Source: JBPBPI01 sp050954885 (lineage in GTDB: Bacteria > Pseudomonadota > Alphaproteobacteria > Caedimonadales > Caedimonadaceae). From it: a stretch of DNA of 18,871 nt. The notes below the pieces were generated by a model. That model was not told where the DNA came from and did no database searches. It was given only the letters and a program-made list of their open reading frames with translations. Made by a program: the position numbers and the translations under genes. Shown here one piece after another: positions 1 to 8,590 of the stretch (within the stretch, counting starts at the first letter, position 1; every line of letters begins with the position of its first letter). The stretch covers positions 1-18,871 of the forward strand of contig JBPBPI010000011.1 of the NCBI GenBank assembly GCA_050954885.1. The letters run 5' to 3'.

Positions 1-1
1 A

Positions 2-73
2 AGACTCAGAAAGGACAGAGCCACCCCTTTAAACTTCTTACACAACCTAGATCATAATCTTGCCATTATGTAA
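2..73 (+). other. Open 3'-terminal reading frame entering from the window edge, possible transposase tail
   Basis: A frame open from the window edge ends at the TAA at 71-73 and reads about 23 residues, including the stretch RLRKDRATPLNFL. It lies directly before a truncated EAL coding remnant in a different frame. The pattern of basic residues followed by Leu/Asn-rich residues is faintly like the C-terminal end of ISAs1-type transposases as I remember them, but this is too short for a firm call. An insertion or rearrangement here would explain why the downstream EAL gene has lost its first part. Confidence 0.2.
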
Positions 74-368
74 AAACATAAACTCATTCAGCTATAGTGG
101 TATTAATATTTTAACTGTTTTAAAACCTGATATTGTCAAATTAGATATTGAGATGATTCGCGATGTTGACCGTGATAACAGTAAAGCGATGTTTGTTCAA
201 AAGATTATTGAGGCTTGTCATAGTTTAAATGCAAAAGTTTTAGCCGAAGGCATTGAAACAGCAAATGTTGCTCAATGGTGTTTACAAAACAAGGTAGATT
301 ACTATCAAGGATTTTATTTCAGTCGACCCGTTGAGATAGATCATTTAAAGACAAAAGGTGTTGCTTAG
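60..368 (+). pseudogene. EAL-domain (c-di-GMP phosphodiesterase) C-terminal remnant
   Basis: The reading frame encodes the last third of an EAL domain. Visible are a YSG stretch followed by LKPDIVKLD (the strand carrying the conserved lysine and aspartate), then LAEGIET, then YYQGFYFSRP, which matches the family's usual QG(Y/F)-x-F-x-(R/K)P ending. The N-terminal parts, with the EAL signature and the DDFG metal-binding motif, are missing. The same frame has stops at 30-32 and 48-50, and recognisable homology begins only near position 90. The nominal TTG start at 60 has no ribosome binding site. EAL enzymes degrade cyclic-di-GMP; this fragment lacks catalytic residues and should be inactive. 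It is most likely a relic cut by insertion or rearrangement. No GGDEF or sensor domain is visible in the window. Confidence 0.8.
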
Positions 369-496
369 GTTTTGTGAAGGTTTTTTGGAAAGATAGATTT
401 TGAGATATTTTTTAAGTGAAAATTTTCTAAATTTTGAAGGAATAGTTATTCATATTTCAAAAAAATTAGAAAAATTTGTAGCTCAAAAATAGCCAA

Positions 497-519
497 AAGA
501 TTCTTTTTTAAGAAATCTT
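497..519 (-). terminator. Weak AT-rich hairpin downstream of ychF
   Basis: AAGATTCTT (497-505) can pair with AAGAAATCTT (510-519) with one bulged A and a four-base loop. It lies 25 bases beyond the ychF stop on the minus strand and is followed by only a modest T-rich stretch. It is a possible terminator for the prs-to-ychF cluster. Otherwise the 369-543 gap holds only AT-rich sequence. Confidence 0.2.
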
Positions 520-543
520 CACAGAAACTAGTATATAAAAGCA

Positions 544-1644
544 TTAAACATTAAATTTAAAGTGAAAGATGTCGCCGTCTTGAACCACATAATCACGACC
601 TTCTTGACGCATTTTACCTGCAATTTTTGCACCCTGCTCACCTTGATATTCCACATAAGTTTCATAAGACATAGTATCTGCGCAAATAAATCCGCGTTCA
701 AAATCAGTATGGATTTCACCAGCAGCTTGAGGTGCTTTGGCCCCTTGAAATGTGGTCCAGGCCCGTGCTTCTTTAGGACCCACAGTGAAGAAAGTTAAGA
801 GATCGAGCAGACGGTAGCCTTCGCGAATAATTTGTGCAAGTCCCGTTTCAGACAAACCTAAGCTTGATAAAAATTCTTGTTTATCACCTTCAGATGACAA
901 AGTAGAAATTTCGGCTTCAATCGCTGCTGAAATCACCACATGACGTGCCCCCTCTTTGGCGGCAAATTCAGCCACCTTTTGTGACCACTCATTGCCTGTG
1001 GCAGCTTCATCTTCTTGAACATTACAAACATAAAGGATAGGTTTACTGGTAAGCAATTGAAGTTGCTTAAACAAGGGCTGCTCTTCTTCAGAAATTTTTG
1101 CGTGTCGTGCTGGCTGTCCTGCATGTAACACGGGCAATACTTTTTTCAAAATATCGAAAAGAGCCGCTGATTCTTTATCACCCCCCTTGGCTTTTTTAGC
1201 CAAGTTTGTCTCACGGCGTTCAAGACTTTCTAGATCCGCCAACATCAATTCGGTCGAGATAATTTCTGCGTCCCTTAAGGGGTCAACTTTTCCTTCAACA
1301 TGGGTGATATTGTCATCTTCAAAACACCTGACAACATGAACGATGGCATCAACGCTTCGAATGTGACCCAAAAATTGATTGCCCAAACCCTCGCCTTGAC
1401 TGGCACCTCGGACCAAACCTGCAATATCAACGAATTCTAGAAGAGTACCAATAATTTTGGCAGATCCCCCGATACGGGCGATTGTATCCAATCTTGTATC
1501 AGGCACTGAAACTTTGCCCACGTTTGGTTCAATGGTACAAAAAGGATAATTGGCGGCTTCTGCAGCGGCAGTTGCAGTGAGCGCATTAAATAATGTTGAT
1601 TTTCCGACATTAGGAAGTCCAACAATTCCACATTTAAAGCCCAT
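544..1644 (-). CDS. ychF: Redox-regulated/ribosome-binding ATPase YchF (Obg family)
   Basis: A 366-residue P-loop protein, matching the usual YchF length of about 363. The G1 loop GLPNVGKST spans residues 9-17, and the G3 region reads DIAGLVRGASQGEGLGNQF from residue 73. The G4 motif is NVQE (208-211), the NxxE form that in this family goes with ATP rather than GTP preference. The last 80 or so residues form the TGS domain (FFTVGPKEARAW to GDIFHFKF). YchF binds ribosomes and hydrolyses ATP; roles in stress response and leaderless mRNA translation are reported for homologues. The start is supported by AAAGGA a few bases upstream. It is the last gene of a minus-strand cluster, 24 bases behind pth, a pairing common in bacteria. 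Confidence 0.97.
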   Translation of the reverse strand: MGFKCGIVGLPNVGKSTLFNALTATAAAEAANYPFCTIEPNVGKVSVPDTRLDTIARIGGSAKIIGTLLEFVDIAGLVRGASQGEGLGNQFLGHIRSVDAIVHVVRCFEDDNITHVEGKVDPLRDAEIISTELMLADLESLERRETNLAKKAKGGDKESAALFDILKKVLPVLHAGQPARHAKISEEEQPLFKQLQLLTSKPILYVCNVQEDEAATGNEWSQKVAEFAAKEGARHVVISAAIEAEISTLSSEGDKQEFLSSLGLSETGLAQIIREGYRLLDLLTFFTVGPKEARAWTTFQGAKAPQAAGEIHTDFERGFICADTMSYETYVEYQGEQGAKIAGKMRQEGRDYVVQDGDIFHFKFNV

Positions 1645-1668
1645 TTTTTATTCCTTTAATGTAATAAT

Positions 1669-2229
1669 TTAACGATTCAGTAACACGTTGTTTGAAAAAA
1701 GAGCCATATTTTTTTGAAGCAACAAAGGTGCTTCGAGGGCTATCTTTTGCAACAATTGAATAAGTTCTTCTTGCTCTGATTTGGGAAAATCTTTTAAAAC
1801 ATAACCGTTTACGGCATCTTTGTGACCGGGATGACCAATGCCGATACGCAGGCGCCAATAATTTTGACCGATATGTACATCCAAACTTTTAAGGCCGTTA
1901 TGACCGCCTGAGCCACCGCCTTGCTTAAGCTTAATATTCCCCAAAGGCAAATTGAGATCATCATGGATGACAATCATATCTTCAGGAAAAATTTTGTAAA
2001 ACCGGGCATAACTTTGAGTCGGTACACCCGAACAGTTAATGTATGTCATAGGCTTTAAAAGTGTCACCGGTAGTGAATTTATGGTGCCGCTCGTGACCAA
2101 AGAATCACCTTTTCGTTTGAAAGGATCAAACTCAAAATGATCTTGTAGTACATCGACCACCATAAAACCAACATTGTGACGGTTCAAAGCATAGCTGGGG
2201 CCTGGATTACCAAGTCCAACCAGCAGCAT
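1669..2229 (-). CDS. pth: Peptidyl-tRNA hydrolase
   Basis: A 186-residue Pth-family esterase that releases tRNA from peptidyl-tRNAs dropped by stalled ribosomes, acting in the cytoplasm. The start MLLVGLGNPG is typical. The catalytic set is intact: Asn8 in GLGNPG, His18 in NRHNVGF, Asn65 in TYINCSG, Asp90 in IHDDLNLPLG, and Asn111 in GGGSGGHNGL. Length is normal for the family (about 190). It lies between rplY (40-base gap) and ychF (24-base gap) on the same strand, and the three are probably cotranscribed. Joint expression fits their shared connection to translation. Nothing in the sequence is unusual. Confidence 0.97.
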   Translation of the reverse strand: MLLVGLGNPGPSYALNRHNVGFMVVDVLQDHFEFDPFKRKGDSLVTSGTINSLPVTLLKPMTYINCSGVPTQSYARFYKIFPEDMIVIHDDLNLPLGNIKLKQGGGSGGHNGLKSLDVHIGQNYWRLRIGIGHPGHKDAVNGYVLKDFPKSEQEELIQLLQKIALEAPLLLQKNMALFSNNVLLNR

Positions 2230-2269
2230 TATTTAACACAATCGAGTTGCATAAATTCAACAAACTTCT

Positions 2270-2905
2270 TTATTTTTTAGAAGTTGGTGCACTTGGTGCG
2301 GCTTCTGCCTCAGCCTCTACCGCTGTTTCTTCTTCAGCAGGTTTAGGCACCACAATAGTTGCCAAAATATTATCGCGTTCAGCATGCGTAATGATGACAC
2401 CTTCAGGAAGCGTCAATTCGTCTGTATGAATTGTGGTTCCAATTTCTTTGTCGGTTAAATCAATGGTAAAATGTTCTGGAATATTATGACTTGAACAAGT
2501 GACTTCCAACGCATGAATCACTGTATTCAATAAACCACCTTGTTTGATACCAGGACATTTGTTTTCATTAATGTATTGAATCGGAATCGCCAAATGAATT
2601 TTGGAATCCTTGCTGACGCGCCAAAAATCAATATGCATGGGGGCATCTGTGACCGGATGGAATTGAATGTGACGTGCCAAAGCTTGCTCTTTTTTACCAT
2701 GAAGGTCTAATTCAAAAATGGTTGTATAAAATCCGCTTTGGTTTAGACCTTTTAAGATATCACGTGGATCCACGGACAATGCGATGTTTTCGCCCTCGCC
2801 ACCATATAAAATGCCGGGAACAAGTCCTGTGCGTCTTAAAGCGCGTGCTGGTCCGCCACCGGTTGTTTCACGAGGCTGTACGTTAAAATTTTCAAAAGTT
2901 GACAT
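2270..2905 (-). CDS. rplY: 50S ribosomal protein L25/general stress protein Ctc
   Basis: A 211-residue long-form L25 (Ctc/TL5 type). The N-terminal L25 domain (about residues 5-95) contains ALRRTGLVPGILYGG and HIQFHPVTDAPMHIDFWRV, which bind 5S rRNA in this family. The C-terminal beta-domain runs to about residue 190 (HTDELTLPEGVIITH) and ends in an Ala/Glu-rich tail (EEETAVEAEAEAAPSAP) that is probably disordered. The start has a strong AAGGAG seven bases upstream. It sits between prs and pth, an order common in alphaproteobacteria. A possible own promoter lies at 2929-2957. Confidence 0.96.
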   Translation of the reverse strand: MSTFENFNVQPRETTGGGPARALRRTGLVPGILYGGEGENIALSVDPRDILKGLNQSGFYTTIFELDLHGKKEQALARHIQFHPVTDAPMHIDFWRVSKDSKIHLAIPIQYINENKCPGIKQGGLLNTVIHALEVTCSSHNIPEHFTIDLTDKEIGTTIHTDELTLPEGVIITHAERDNILATIVVPKPAEEETAVEAEAEAAPSAPTSKK

Positions 2906-2928
2906 GGTAGACTCCTTAACATGTGTTC

Positions 2929-2957
2929 AATATAGTTTAAATTTTGATCTATGTGAC
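2929..2957 (-). promoter_or_regulatory. Candidate promoter for rplY-pth-ychF
   Basis: Read on the minus strand, GTCACA (2957-2952) and TATATT (2934-2929) are separated by 17 bases and lie just upstream of the rplY Shine-Dalgarno. This would allow expression of the translation genes separately from prs. The -35 match is only moderate and the region is AT-rich. Confidence 0.3.
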
Positions 2958-2997
2958 TATTTACACGCTTTTCATTTGATTCTGCAAGTTCTTTCGA

Positions 2998-3930
2998 TTA
3001 TTCAAACAAAACAGAAACCGATTTTTCTTCATAAATGCGTTTGATGGCATCGGCCAAAAGGGGCGCAATTGATAAAGTTTGTATTTTAAAGCATTTTTTT
3101 ACGTCTTCGTTAGTCTCGATGCTATCGGTGATAACAAAATGTTCAAGGGGTGAATTGTTAATTTTATCAAGAGCAGGACTTGATAAAACGCCATGGGTGA
3201 CATAAGCATGGACGGATGCAGCACCCTCAGACATCAAAGCAACCGCCGCATTACATAATGTGCCAGCTGTATCGACAATATCATCCACCAAAATAAGTTG
3301 ACGACCTTTAACATCGCCAATTACATTGATGACCTCAGAGACACCTGCCCGCTCCCGCCTTTTGTCGATGATTGCCAAATCACATCCAATACGCTGGGCA
3401 ATGGCCCGTGCCCGTCCAACACCTCCTATATCAGGAGACACAATACTAACGTTGCCTTCACCATATTTTTTTAAAATGTGCGTGCTGAAAACAGGAGATG
3501 CAAAAAGATTATCCAAAGGAATGTCAAAAAATCCTTGAATTTGGGCTGAATGCAGATCAAAGGTGAGAACGCGACTGGCACCCGCCACCGTGATTAAATT
3601 AGCAGTAAGTTTAGCTGAAATAGGTGACCTGGGGCTGGTTTTGCGATCTTGTCGTGCATAGCCATAATAAGGAATGACCGCGGTGATTCGGCGCGCAGAT
3701 CCACGCTTGAGCGCATCGATCATGATCAATAATTCCATCAAATTGTCATTGGTTGGATAAGACGTTGATTGAATCAAAAATACATCTTCGCCCCGGACAT
3801 TTTCTAGAATTTCCACATAAATTTCTTTATCAGCAAAACGTTTGATGGTCGCCTTTGTCAGTGGAACATTTAAAAGATGACTCACATCTTGTGCAAGAGA
3901 AAGATTGGAATTACCTGCAAGGATTTTCAT
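2998..3930 (-). CDS. prs: Ribose-phosphate pyrophosphokinase (PRPP synthetase)
   Basis: A 310-residue class I PRPP synthetase that transfers pyrophosphate from ATP to ribose 5-phosphate. PRPP feeds purine, pyrimidine, histidine, tryptophan and NAD synthesis. Visible motifs, in order, are IQSTSYPTNDNLMELL (residues 53-68), the ATP-binding RQDRK (93-97), the DLHS metal/flexible-loop region (125-128), VSPDIGGVGRAR (164-175), KRR (190-192), and the PRPP-binding loop LVDDIVDTAGT (214-224). The usual second Val of the VSPDxGGVxRAR motif is Gly here, a conservative-looking oddity. The protein is slightly shorter than E. coli Prs (315). It heads the minus-strand cluster, 92 bases upstream of rplY. 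Confidence 0.97.
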   Translation of the reverse strand: MKILAGNSNLSLAQDVSHLLNVPLTKATIKRFADKEIYVEILENVRGEDVFLIQSTSYPTNDNLMELLIMIDALKRGSARRITAVIPYYGYARQDRKTSPRSPISAKLTANLITVAGASRVLTFDLHSAQIQGFFDIPLDNLFASPVFSTHILKKYGEGNVSIVSPDIGGVGRARAIAQRIGCDLAIIDKRRERAGVSEVINVIGDVKGRQLILVDDIVDTAGTLCNAAVALMSEGAASVHAYVTHGVLSSPALDKINNSPLEHFVITDSIETNEDVKKCFKIQTLSIAPLLADAIKRIYEEKSVSVLFE

Positions 3931-3980
3931 AATTTAAAGACTTTTTAGCATATTTCAATTTTTTATTTCTGATGCTATTC

Positions 3981-4007
3981 ATTATCAGTCTCGCGACATC
4001 CTGTAAA
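3981..4007 (-). promoter_or_regulatory. Candidate prs promoter
   Basis: On the minus strand, TTTACA (4007-4002) and GATAAT (3986-3981) are separated by 15 bases, which is slightly short. They would give a leader of about 45 bases before the prs start. The site lies back to back with the ABC-transporter promoter in the 147-base divergent gap. Confidence 0.3.
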
Positions 4008-4015
4008 TCACCTTA

Positions 4016-4044
4016 TTGCAAAGCCATAGAACACAGATTACACT
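4016..4044 (+). promoter_or_regulatory. Sigma70-type promoter of the amino-acid ABC transporter operon
   Basis: TTGCAA (4016-4021) and TACACT (4039-4044) are separated by exactly 17 bases, and the binding-protein ATG follows 33 bases later. Both hexamers are near-consensus in their most conserved positions. No clear operator dyad is seen around it. Confidence 0.5.
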
Positions 4045-4077
4045 CTATGACATATTGTTAAATTAATTGGGAAAAAA

Positions 4078-4866
4078 ATGTTCATGTCAAAAAAGTATCG
4101 TTATTTCAAATCCAAAATCTGTTTTATTATAAGTTTTATTTTTTTAACCGGATGTGGTGACAACGCTTCTAAATCCGATAAATCTTCAACATTGATTTTG
4201 GGAACATCGGCTGATTGCCAGCCTTTTGAATATCATGATACCTCTCACGGCCGCGATGAAATTGTCGGAATGGATATCGATTTGGCTCGGGCACTGGCAA
4301 AAGAATTGGGCATGATATTAGAAATCCAAGATATTGATTTTGCAGGGCTAATTCCATCTCTTCAAAGCAATCGAACAGATTTTGTGATGGCCCTTATGAC
4401 ACCCACGGAAGAGCGTGCCAAAAGTGTCTCTTTTTCTGACATTTATTTTGTTAATCGAATTGCCATTATCACAGCCAAAGGCAAACGTATCGATCAAGAA
4501 AGTCAACTAGCGGGTAAGAAAATTGGCGCACAGTTAGGCTCAACCAACGAAGCTTTGGGTAAAGACCTTGCAAAAAAGATCAAAGGATTGGAAATATTTA
4601 GCCTCAATAAATTAAATGAACTTATTCAAGAAGTCAGGTCAAATCGAATTGATGGTGTTTTAACAGAAGAAATCAACGCCAAAGCCTATGTTGAAGCCAA
4701 TGACGATCTGAATTATGAACTTGTAAAAGAATTAGAGACGCGCTTTGCAATCGTATTTCCAAAAGATTCTCCTTGGATTGAAAAATTTAATGTTGCTTTG
4801 AAAAAATTAAAAGCAGACGGCACCCTTGAAAAAATTATTCATCACTGGGTTAAAGAGAAAAAATAA
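4078..4866 (+). CDS. Amino-acid ABC transporter substrate-binding lipoprotein
   Basis: A 262-residue family-3 periplasmic solute-binding protein. The N-terminus has basic residues, a hydrophobic segment, and a lipobox FLTGC with the lipidated Cys at residue 26, so it should be a lipoprotein. The mature part has the family hallmarks: ADCQPFEY near the start, GMDIDLARALAKELGM, FAGLIPSLQSNRTDFVMA, and TPTEERAKSVSFSDIYF, the last resembling the signature of polar amino-acid binders. The ligand cannot be named from sequence alone; basic or polar amino acids are typical. A second ATG two codons in is an equally possible start, and the ribosome binding site is weak. It is the first gene of a three-gene importer operon. 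Confidence 0.93.
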   Translation: MFMSKKYRYFKSKICFIISFIFLTGCGDNASKSDKSSTLILGTSADCQPFEYHDTSHGRDEIVGMDIDLARALAKELGMILEIQDIDFAGLIPSLQSNRTDFVMALMTPTEERAKSVSFSDIYFVNRIAIITAKGKRIDQESQLAGKKIGAQLGSTNEALGKDLAKKIKGLEIFSLNKLNELIQEVRSNRIDGVLTEEINAKAYVEANDDLNYELVKELETRFAIVFPKDSPWIEKFNVALKKLKADGTLEKIIHHWVKEKK

Positions 4867-4898
4867 TAAATATATAAAAAATAGAAAATGGCGCCCTT

Positions 4899-5558
4899 AT
4901 GAAGATTGATCTACTTCAAATAACATCATTTTTGCCTTTTATTGCTGAGGGCATTTTTGTCACACTAAAATACACAATTATCTCGATTTTTTTTGGATCG
5001 ATTTGGGGTGTTTCTTTGGGACTGATGAAGGTGTCTCATCAACGATTCCTTGAAGTGTTTGCAGGTATTTATACCTCAATATTTCGGGGCACCCCTCTTT
5101 TGGTTCAATTGATGTTTATTTATCACGCAAGTCCGCAACTCACAGGTTATAAAATTTCAGCCTTTGAAGCCGGCGTTTTAACTTTTTGTTTAAATTCTGG
5201 GGCTTATGTATCTGAAATTATTCGATCAGGTATTTTGTCGGTTGATCGTGGTCAATTTGAGGCTGCTTCATCTTTGGGAATTAGTTATTTTTCGATGATG
5301 AAAGATATCATCCTGCCTCAAGCTCTTCGCAATGTTCTGCCCGCTCTCATCAATGAAATGATTACTTTATTGAAAGAATCATCTTTGGTATCTGTGATTG
5401 GAGAAATGGATTTATTGAGACGCGCTAACGTAGTCTCTGCGGAAAAATATATCTATTTTGAACCGTTACTGGTCATTGCTATTATTTATTATTTAATGGT
5501 GATGACTCTGTCATCGCTTATGAATTTGGTTGAAAAAAGGTTACGTCGCAGTGATTGA
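4899..5558 (+). CDS. Polar amino-acid ABC transporter permease (HisM/GlnP type)
   Basis: A 219-residue inner-membrane permease with about five hydrophobic segments (roughly residues 15-40, 52-75, 86-106, 150-170 and 186-208). It carries the amino-acid permease signature FRGTPLLVQLMFIY near residues 62-75. The EAA loop that docks onto the ATPase starts at residue 121 (EAASSLG, with PQALRNVLPAL following). Length is typical for the HisQ/GlnP group. Only one permease gene is present, so the transporter probably uses a homodimer. It follows the binding-protein gene by 32 bases, and its end overlaps the ATPase start by 8 bases, suggesting translational coupling. Confidence 0.95.
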   Translation: MKIDLLQITSFLPFIAEGIFVTLKYTIISIFFGSIWGVSLGLMKVSHQRFLEVFAGIYTSIFRGTPLLVQLMFIYHASPQLTGYKISAFEAGVLTFCLNSGAYVSEIIRSGILSVDRGQFEAASSLGISYFSMMKDIILPQALRNVLPALINEMITLLKESSLVSVIGEMDLLRRANVVSAEKYIYFEPLLVIAIIYYLMVMTLSSLMNLVEKRLRRSD

Positions 5559-6276
5559 AATTAAAAATCTTAGTAAATCTTATCATAATCTACAGGTGTT
5601 GAAAAACATCAATGCTCAAGTTGCTGAAGGTGAAGTTGTGTCAATTTTGGGTCCTTCCGGATCTGGAAAATCGACTCTTTTGCGTTGCTTGAATCTTTTG
5701 GATCGTCCAACTTCAGGTAGTGTGGTGATCAATGGTCAAGACATTATGGATTCTTCTTGTGATATTCGATTAATTCGACAAAAAGTCTGTATGGTATTTC
5801 AGCATTTTCATTTGTTTCCCCATATGACTGTTTTAGAAAATTTGACCTATGCACCCATCAACGTTTTAAAGCTTGACCAAGATCAAGCACAATTGAAAGC
5901 CGAAGAATTACTAGATCGAGTAGGACTCATTGAAAAAGCAAACATTTATCCCAATAAACTTTCGGGTGGTCAAAAACAGCGGGTTGCGATTGCTCGAACT
6001 TTGGCGATGAATCCTAAAGTTATTTTGTTTGATGAACCAACGTCTGCCCTTGATCCAGAAATGGTGAAAGAAGTTTTGGCAGTCATCAAAGATTTAACGG
6101 TCCGTCATACCATGACATTGGTCATTGTCACCCACGAAATGAATTTTGCTCGAGACGTGTCAGACACAATTTGGTTTTTGGATGAGGGTGAATTGGTCGA
6201 GAGCACCAATCCTAAAGAATTTTTTAACAATCCTCAGACCGCGCGTGCTAAAAAGTTTTTAGACATGGTTCTATAA
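5551..6276 (+). CDS. Polar amino-acid ABC transporter ATP-binding protein (GlnQ/HisP type)
   Basis: A 241-residue ABC ATPase when started at the GTG at 5551. That start gives the family's usual N-terminus (MIEIKNLSKSY), overlaps the permease stop by 8 bases, and has AAAGG about 10 bases upstream. A longer frame from TTG at 5530 is less likely. All motifs are intact: Walker A GPSGSGKST (34-42), Q-loop Gln84 in MVFQHFHLFPHMTVLEN, signature LSGGQ (137-141), Walker B VILFDE (157-162), D-loop SALD, and switch His195 in IVTHEM. It energises uptake by the permease next to it. FQHFHLFPHMTVLEN is typical of polar amino-acid importers. Confidence 0.95.
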   Translation: MIEIKNLSKSYHNLQVLKNINAQVAEGEVVSILGPSGSGKSTLLRCLNLLDRPTSGSVVINGQDIMDSSCDIRLIRQKVCMVFQHFHLFPHMTVLENLTYAPINVLKLDQDQAQLKAEELLDRVGLIEKANIYPNKLSGGQKQRVAIARTLAMNPKVILFDEPTSALDPEMVKEVLAVIKDLTVRHTMTLVIVTHEMNFARDVSDTIWFLDEGELVESTNPKEFFNNPQTARAKKFLDMVL

Positions 6277-6335
6277 ATAAATTTTTATGATGAATTAATT
6301 TAAAAGATAAAATTATAGGAAGCATTTGATTGATG

Positions 6336-6412
6336 TGGCGGGAGTGACGGGACTCGAACCCGCGACCTCCAGCGTGACAGGCCGGCACTCTAACCAACTG
6401 AGCTACACCCCC
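6336..6412 (-). tRNA. tRNA-Asp(GTC)
   Basis: A complete 77-base tRNA folds on the minus strand. The acceptor GGGGGTG pairs with CACTCCC (one G-U pair), the D stem is GCTC/GAGT, the anticodon stem CCGGC/GCTGG encloses the loop CTGTCAC with anticodon GTC, and the T arm contains GGTTCGAGTCC. The discriminator G and the CCA end are encoded. It stands alone, convergent with the ABC operon. Upstream on its strand are TTGACT (6456-6451) and TAGAAT (6429-6424), but their 21-base spacing is too long for a confident promoter call. Confidence 0.97.
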
Positions 6413-6545
6413 ACATCAATAAGATTCTAACTACCTTTCTCTGAGACAAGAGTCAAGAGGTTCGTGAAAAAAAATATTAATATTTCTATAAAATCTTTCG
6501 TTGACGCCATGAGGTAACCGCGGCATTGTAATTTTTTAAAATGAC

Positions 6546-8570
6546 ATGAAGGCTTTATCCAAAATGCTAAAGATTTCTCAAAACATAAATGAAATTCAAA
6601 GGTTAAATTTTTTGGAGATGGCCACAGCTTTACGCGTTCTGTCGATGGACAGTGTTGAAAAAGCCAAATCAGGCCATCCTGGTATGCCGATGGGTATGGC
6701 GGATGTTGCCGTTGTTCTTTATAGCTCTTTTTTGAAATTTTCGGCTCAAAATCCTGAATGGTCAAATCGAGATCGCTTTATTTTATCGGCAGGACATGGC
6801 TCAATTTTACTCTATGCGTTGAATTATCTAACCGGATATGCCGGCATGACTTTAAATGAACTGCAAAATTTTCGTCAATTAAATAGCCATACTGCAGGTC
6901 ACCCCGAAGTCAATCATGCTTTAGGGATTGAGACCACCACAGGGCCTTTGGGTCAAGGATTAGGTAATGCTGTAGGCATGGCTTTGGCAGAGCAGCGCCT
7001 GCGCACCGAATTTGGTCAAGATCTGATCAATCATCGTACCTATGCAATTGCTGGTGATGGCTGTCTTATGGAAGGCATTTCTCATGAAGTGATGTCACTG
7101 GCCGGTCATTTAAAACTAGCCAATTTGACAGTGCTTTTTGATGATAATCAAATCAGTATTGATGGCCCCACCAATCTTGCAGTTTCCGATGATCAATTGA
7201 TGCGTTTTGAGTCCTATGGTTGGCACACTTGTCGAATTGATGGTCATAATTATCAAGAAATTGAACAAGCTTTACAAGCGGCTCAAGATCATACAGATCG
7301 CCCCAGTTTTATTGCTTGTCGAACCCGTATTGGTCAAGGCTCTCCCAATCGCGGCGGGACATCTGCCATTCATGGATCTGCCTTAGGTGCTGACGAAATC
7401 AAAGCAACTCGTGACTTTTTAAAGTGGCCCCATGCCCCTTTTGACATTCCAGAATCAATTTTGAATCAGTGGCGTCAGGTAGGCCAGCAACATCAAGATC
7501 TGTATCAAGCTTATGATGAAAATCTTTCAAAATCCCCGCAGAAAAATGAGTTTGAACGACGATTAAAAGGTGATTTAAAATCTGGCTGGCAAGAAGTTTT
7601 AAACAATTATCGAAAAAAGGTGTGGCAAGAAAAGCCAAAAACAGCTACTCGTCAATCTTCTGGTGACACTTTAGATATTTTAACGGACTGCCTACCAGAA
7701 CTCTGGGGGGGATCAGCTGATCTAACAGGATCGAACAACACCAAAAGTAAAAGAATGCGTGCCTACAGTTCTGAAGACCTTGAGGGACATTATCTTCATT
7801 ATGGTGTTCGTGAACACGGCATGGCTGCTATCATGAATGGTATTGCATTACATGGCGGCTACATACCTTATGGCGGCACTTTCTTAGTCTTCAGCGATTA
7901 TTGTAGGCCGGCCATTCGTCTTTCGGCCCTTATGCATCAGCGTGTGATCTATGTCCTTACCCACGATTCAATTGGTTTGGGCGAAGATGGTCCCACGCAC
8001 CAACCCGTTGAACATTTGGCGGCGTTACGTGCCATTCCCAATCTCAATGTTTTTCGCCCCTGTGATGCCATTGAGGTGATTGAGTGTTGGCAGCTGGCTC
8101 TTGAAAATTCAACCACGCCTTCCGTATTGGCACTGACGCGTCAGAATTTACCAACCTTAAGAGAATCAGAGCTTACTGAAAATTTATCTGCTCGAGGTGG
8201 ATATATTTTAAAACCGGCTGTGGGTGATCATCGTGTTACATTACTGGCAACCGGTTCAGAAGTTGAGATTATGTGCCAGTCCCGCGATCAATTACAATCT
8301 CAGGGCATCAGTACCTCTGTGGTCTCGCTTCCTTGTATGCGATTGTTTGATCAGCAATCCCAGGAATACCGACAAGACGTATTGAAAGAATCAACGATAC
8401 GCATTGCTTGTGAGGCAGCTATTTCTCAGGGCTGGGACCGATACATTGGATCCCCAGAAAATTTTGTGGGTATGACAGGGTTTGGCGCATCCGCTCCTTA
8501 TCAAGATTTGTACCAACATTTCAATATTACATCTGAGGCTGTTGTCGCCAAAGTGATGCAAAAAATTTAA
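6546..8570 (+). CDS. tkt: Transketolase
   Basis: A 674-residue thiamine-diphosphate enzyme that moves two-carbon ketol units between sugar phosphates in the non-oxidative pentose-phosphate pathway. The N-terminal half has KSGHPGMPMGMAD (His44), SAGHGSILLYAL, TTTGPLGQGLGNAVGMA, and the cofactor-binding GDGCLMEG beginning at residue 170 with DDNQISIDG downstream. The pyrimidine-binding half has WGGSADLTGSN, HYGVREHGMAAIMNG, and THDSIGLGEDGPTHQPVEH. Length is normal (about 660-670). The start is uncertain: ATG at 6546 has no good ribosome binding site, while ATG at 6564 has GAAGG about 12 bases upstream. It precedes gap by 20 bases, and the two are likely cotranscribed. Confidence 0.97.
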   Translation: MKALSKMLKISQNINEIQRLNFLEMATALRVLSMDSVEKAKSGHPGMPMGMADVAVVLYSSFLKFSAQNPEWSNRDRFILSAGHGSILLYALNYLTGYAGMTLNELQNFRQLNSHTAGHPEVNHALGIETTTGPLGQGLGNAVGMALAEQRLRTEFGQDLINHRTYAIAGDGCLMEGISHEVMSLAGHLKLANLTVLFDDNQISIDGPTNLAVSDDQLMRFESYGWHTCRIDGHNYQEIEQALQAAQDHTDRPSFIACRTRIGQGSPNRGGTSAIHGSALGADEIKATRDFLKWPHAPFDIPESILNQWRQVGQQHQDLYQAYDENLSKSPQKNEFERRLKGDLKSGWQEVLNNYRKKVWQEKPKTATRQSSGDTLDILTDCLPELWGGSADLTGSNNTKSKRMRAYSSEDLEGHYLHYGVREHGMAAIMNGIALHGGYIPYGGTFLVFSDYCRPAIRLSALMHQRVIYVLTHDSIGLGEDGPTHQPVEHLAALRAIPNLNVFRPCDAIEVIECWQLALENSTTPSVLALTRQNLPTLRESELTENLSARGGYILKPAVGDHRVTLLATGSEVEIMCQSRDQLQSQGISTSVVSLPCMRLFDQQSQEYRQDVLKESTIRIACEAAISQGWDRYIGSPENFVGMTGFGASAPYQDLYQHFNITSEAVVAKVMQKI

Positions 8571-8590
8571 TAACGAAAGGTAAATATAAC

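Noticed and set aside
6472..6485. Perfect palindrome AAATATTAATATTT between tRNA-Asp and tkt
   Set aside because: It is pure A/T in an AT-rich gap, has no adjacent promoter arrangement and is expected by chance.
6501..6532. TTGACG ... TGTAAT as a tkt promoter
   Set aside because: The spacing is 20 bases, outside the usual 16-18, and no alternative -10 fits.
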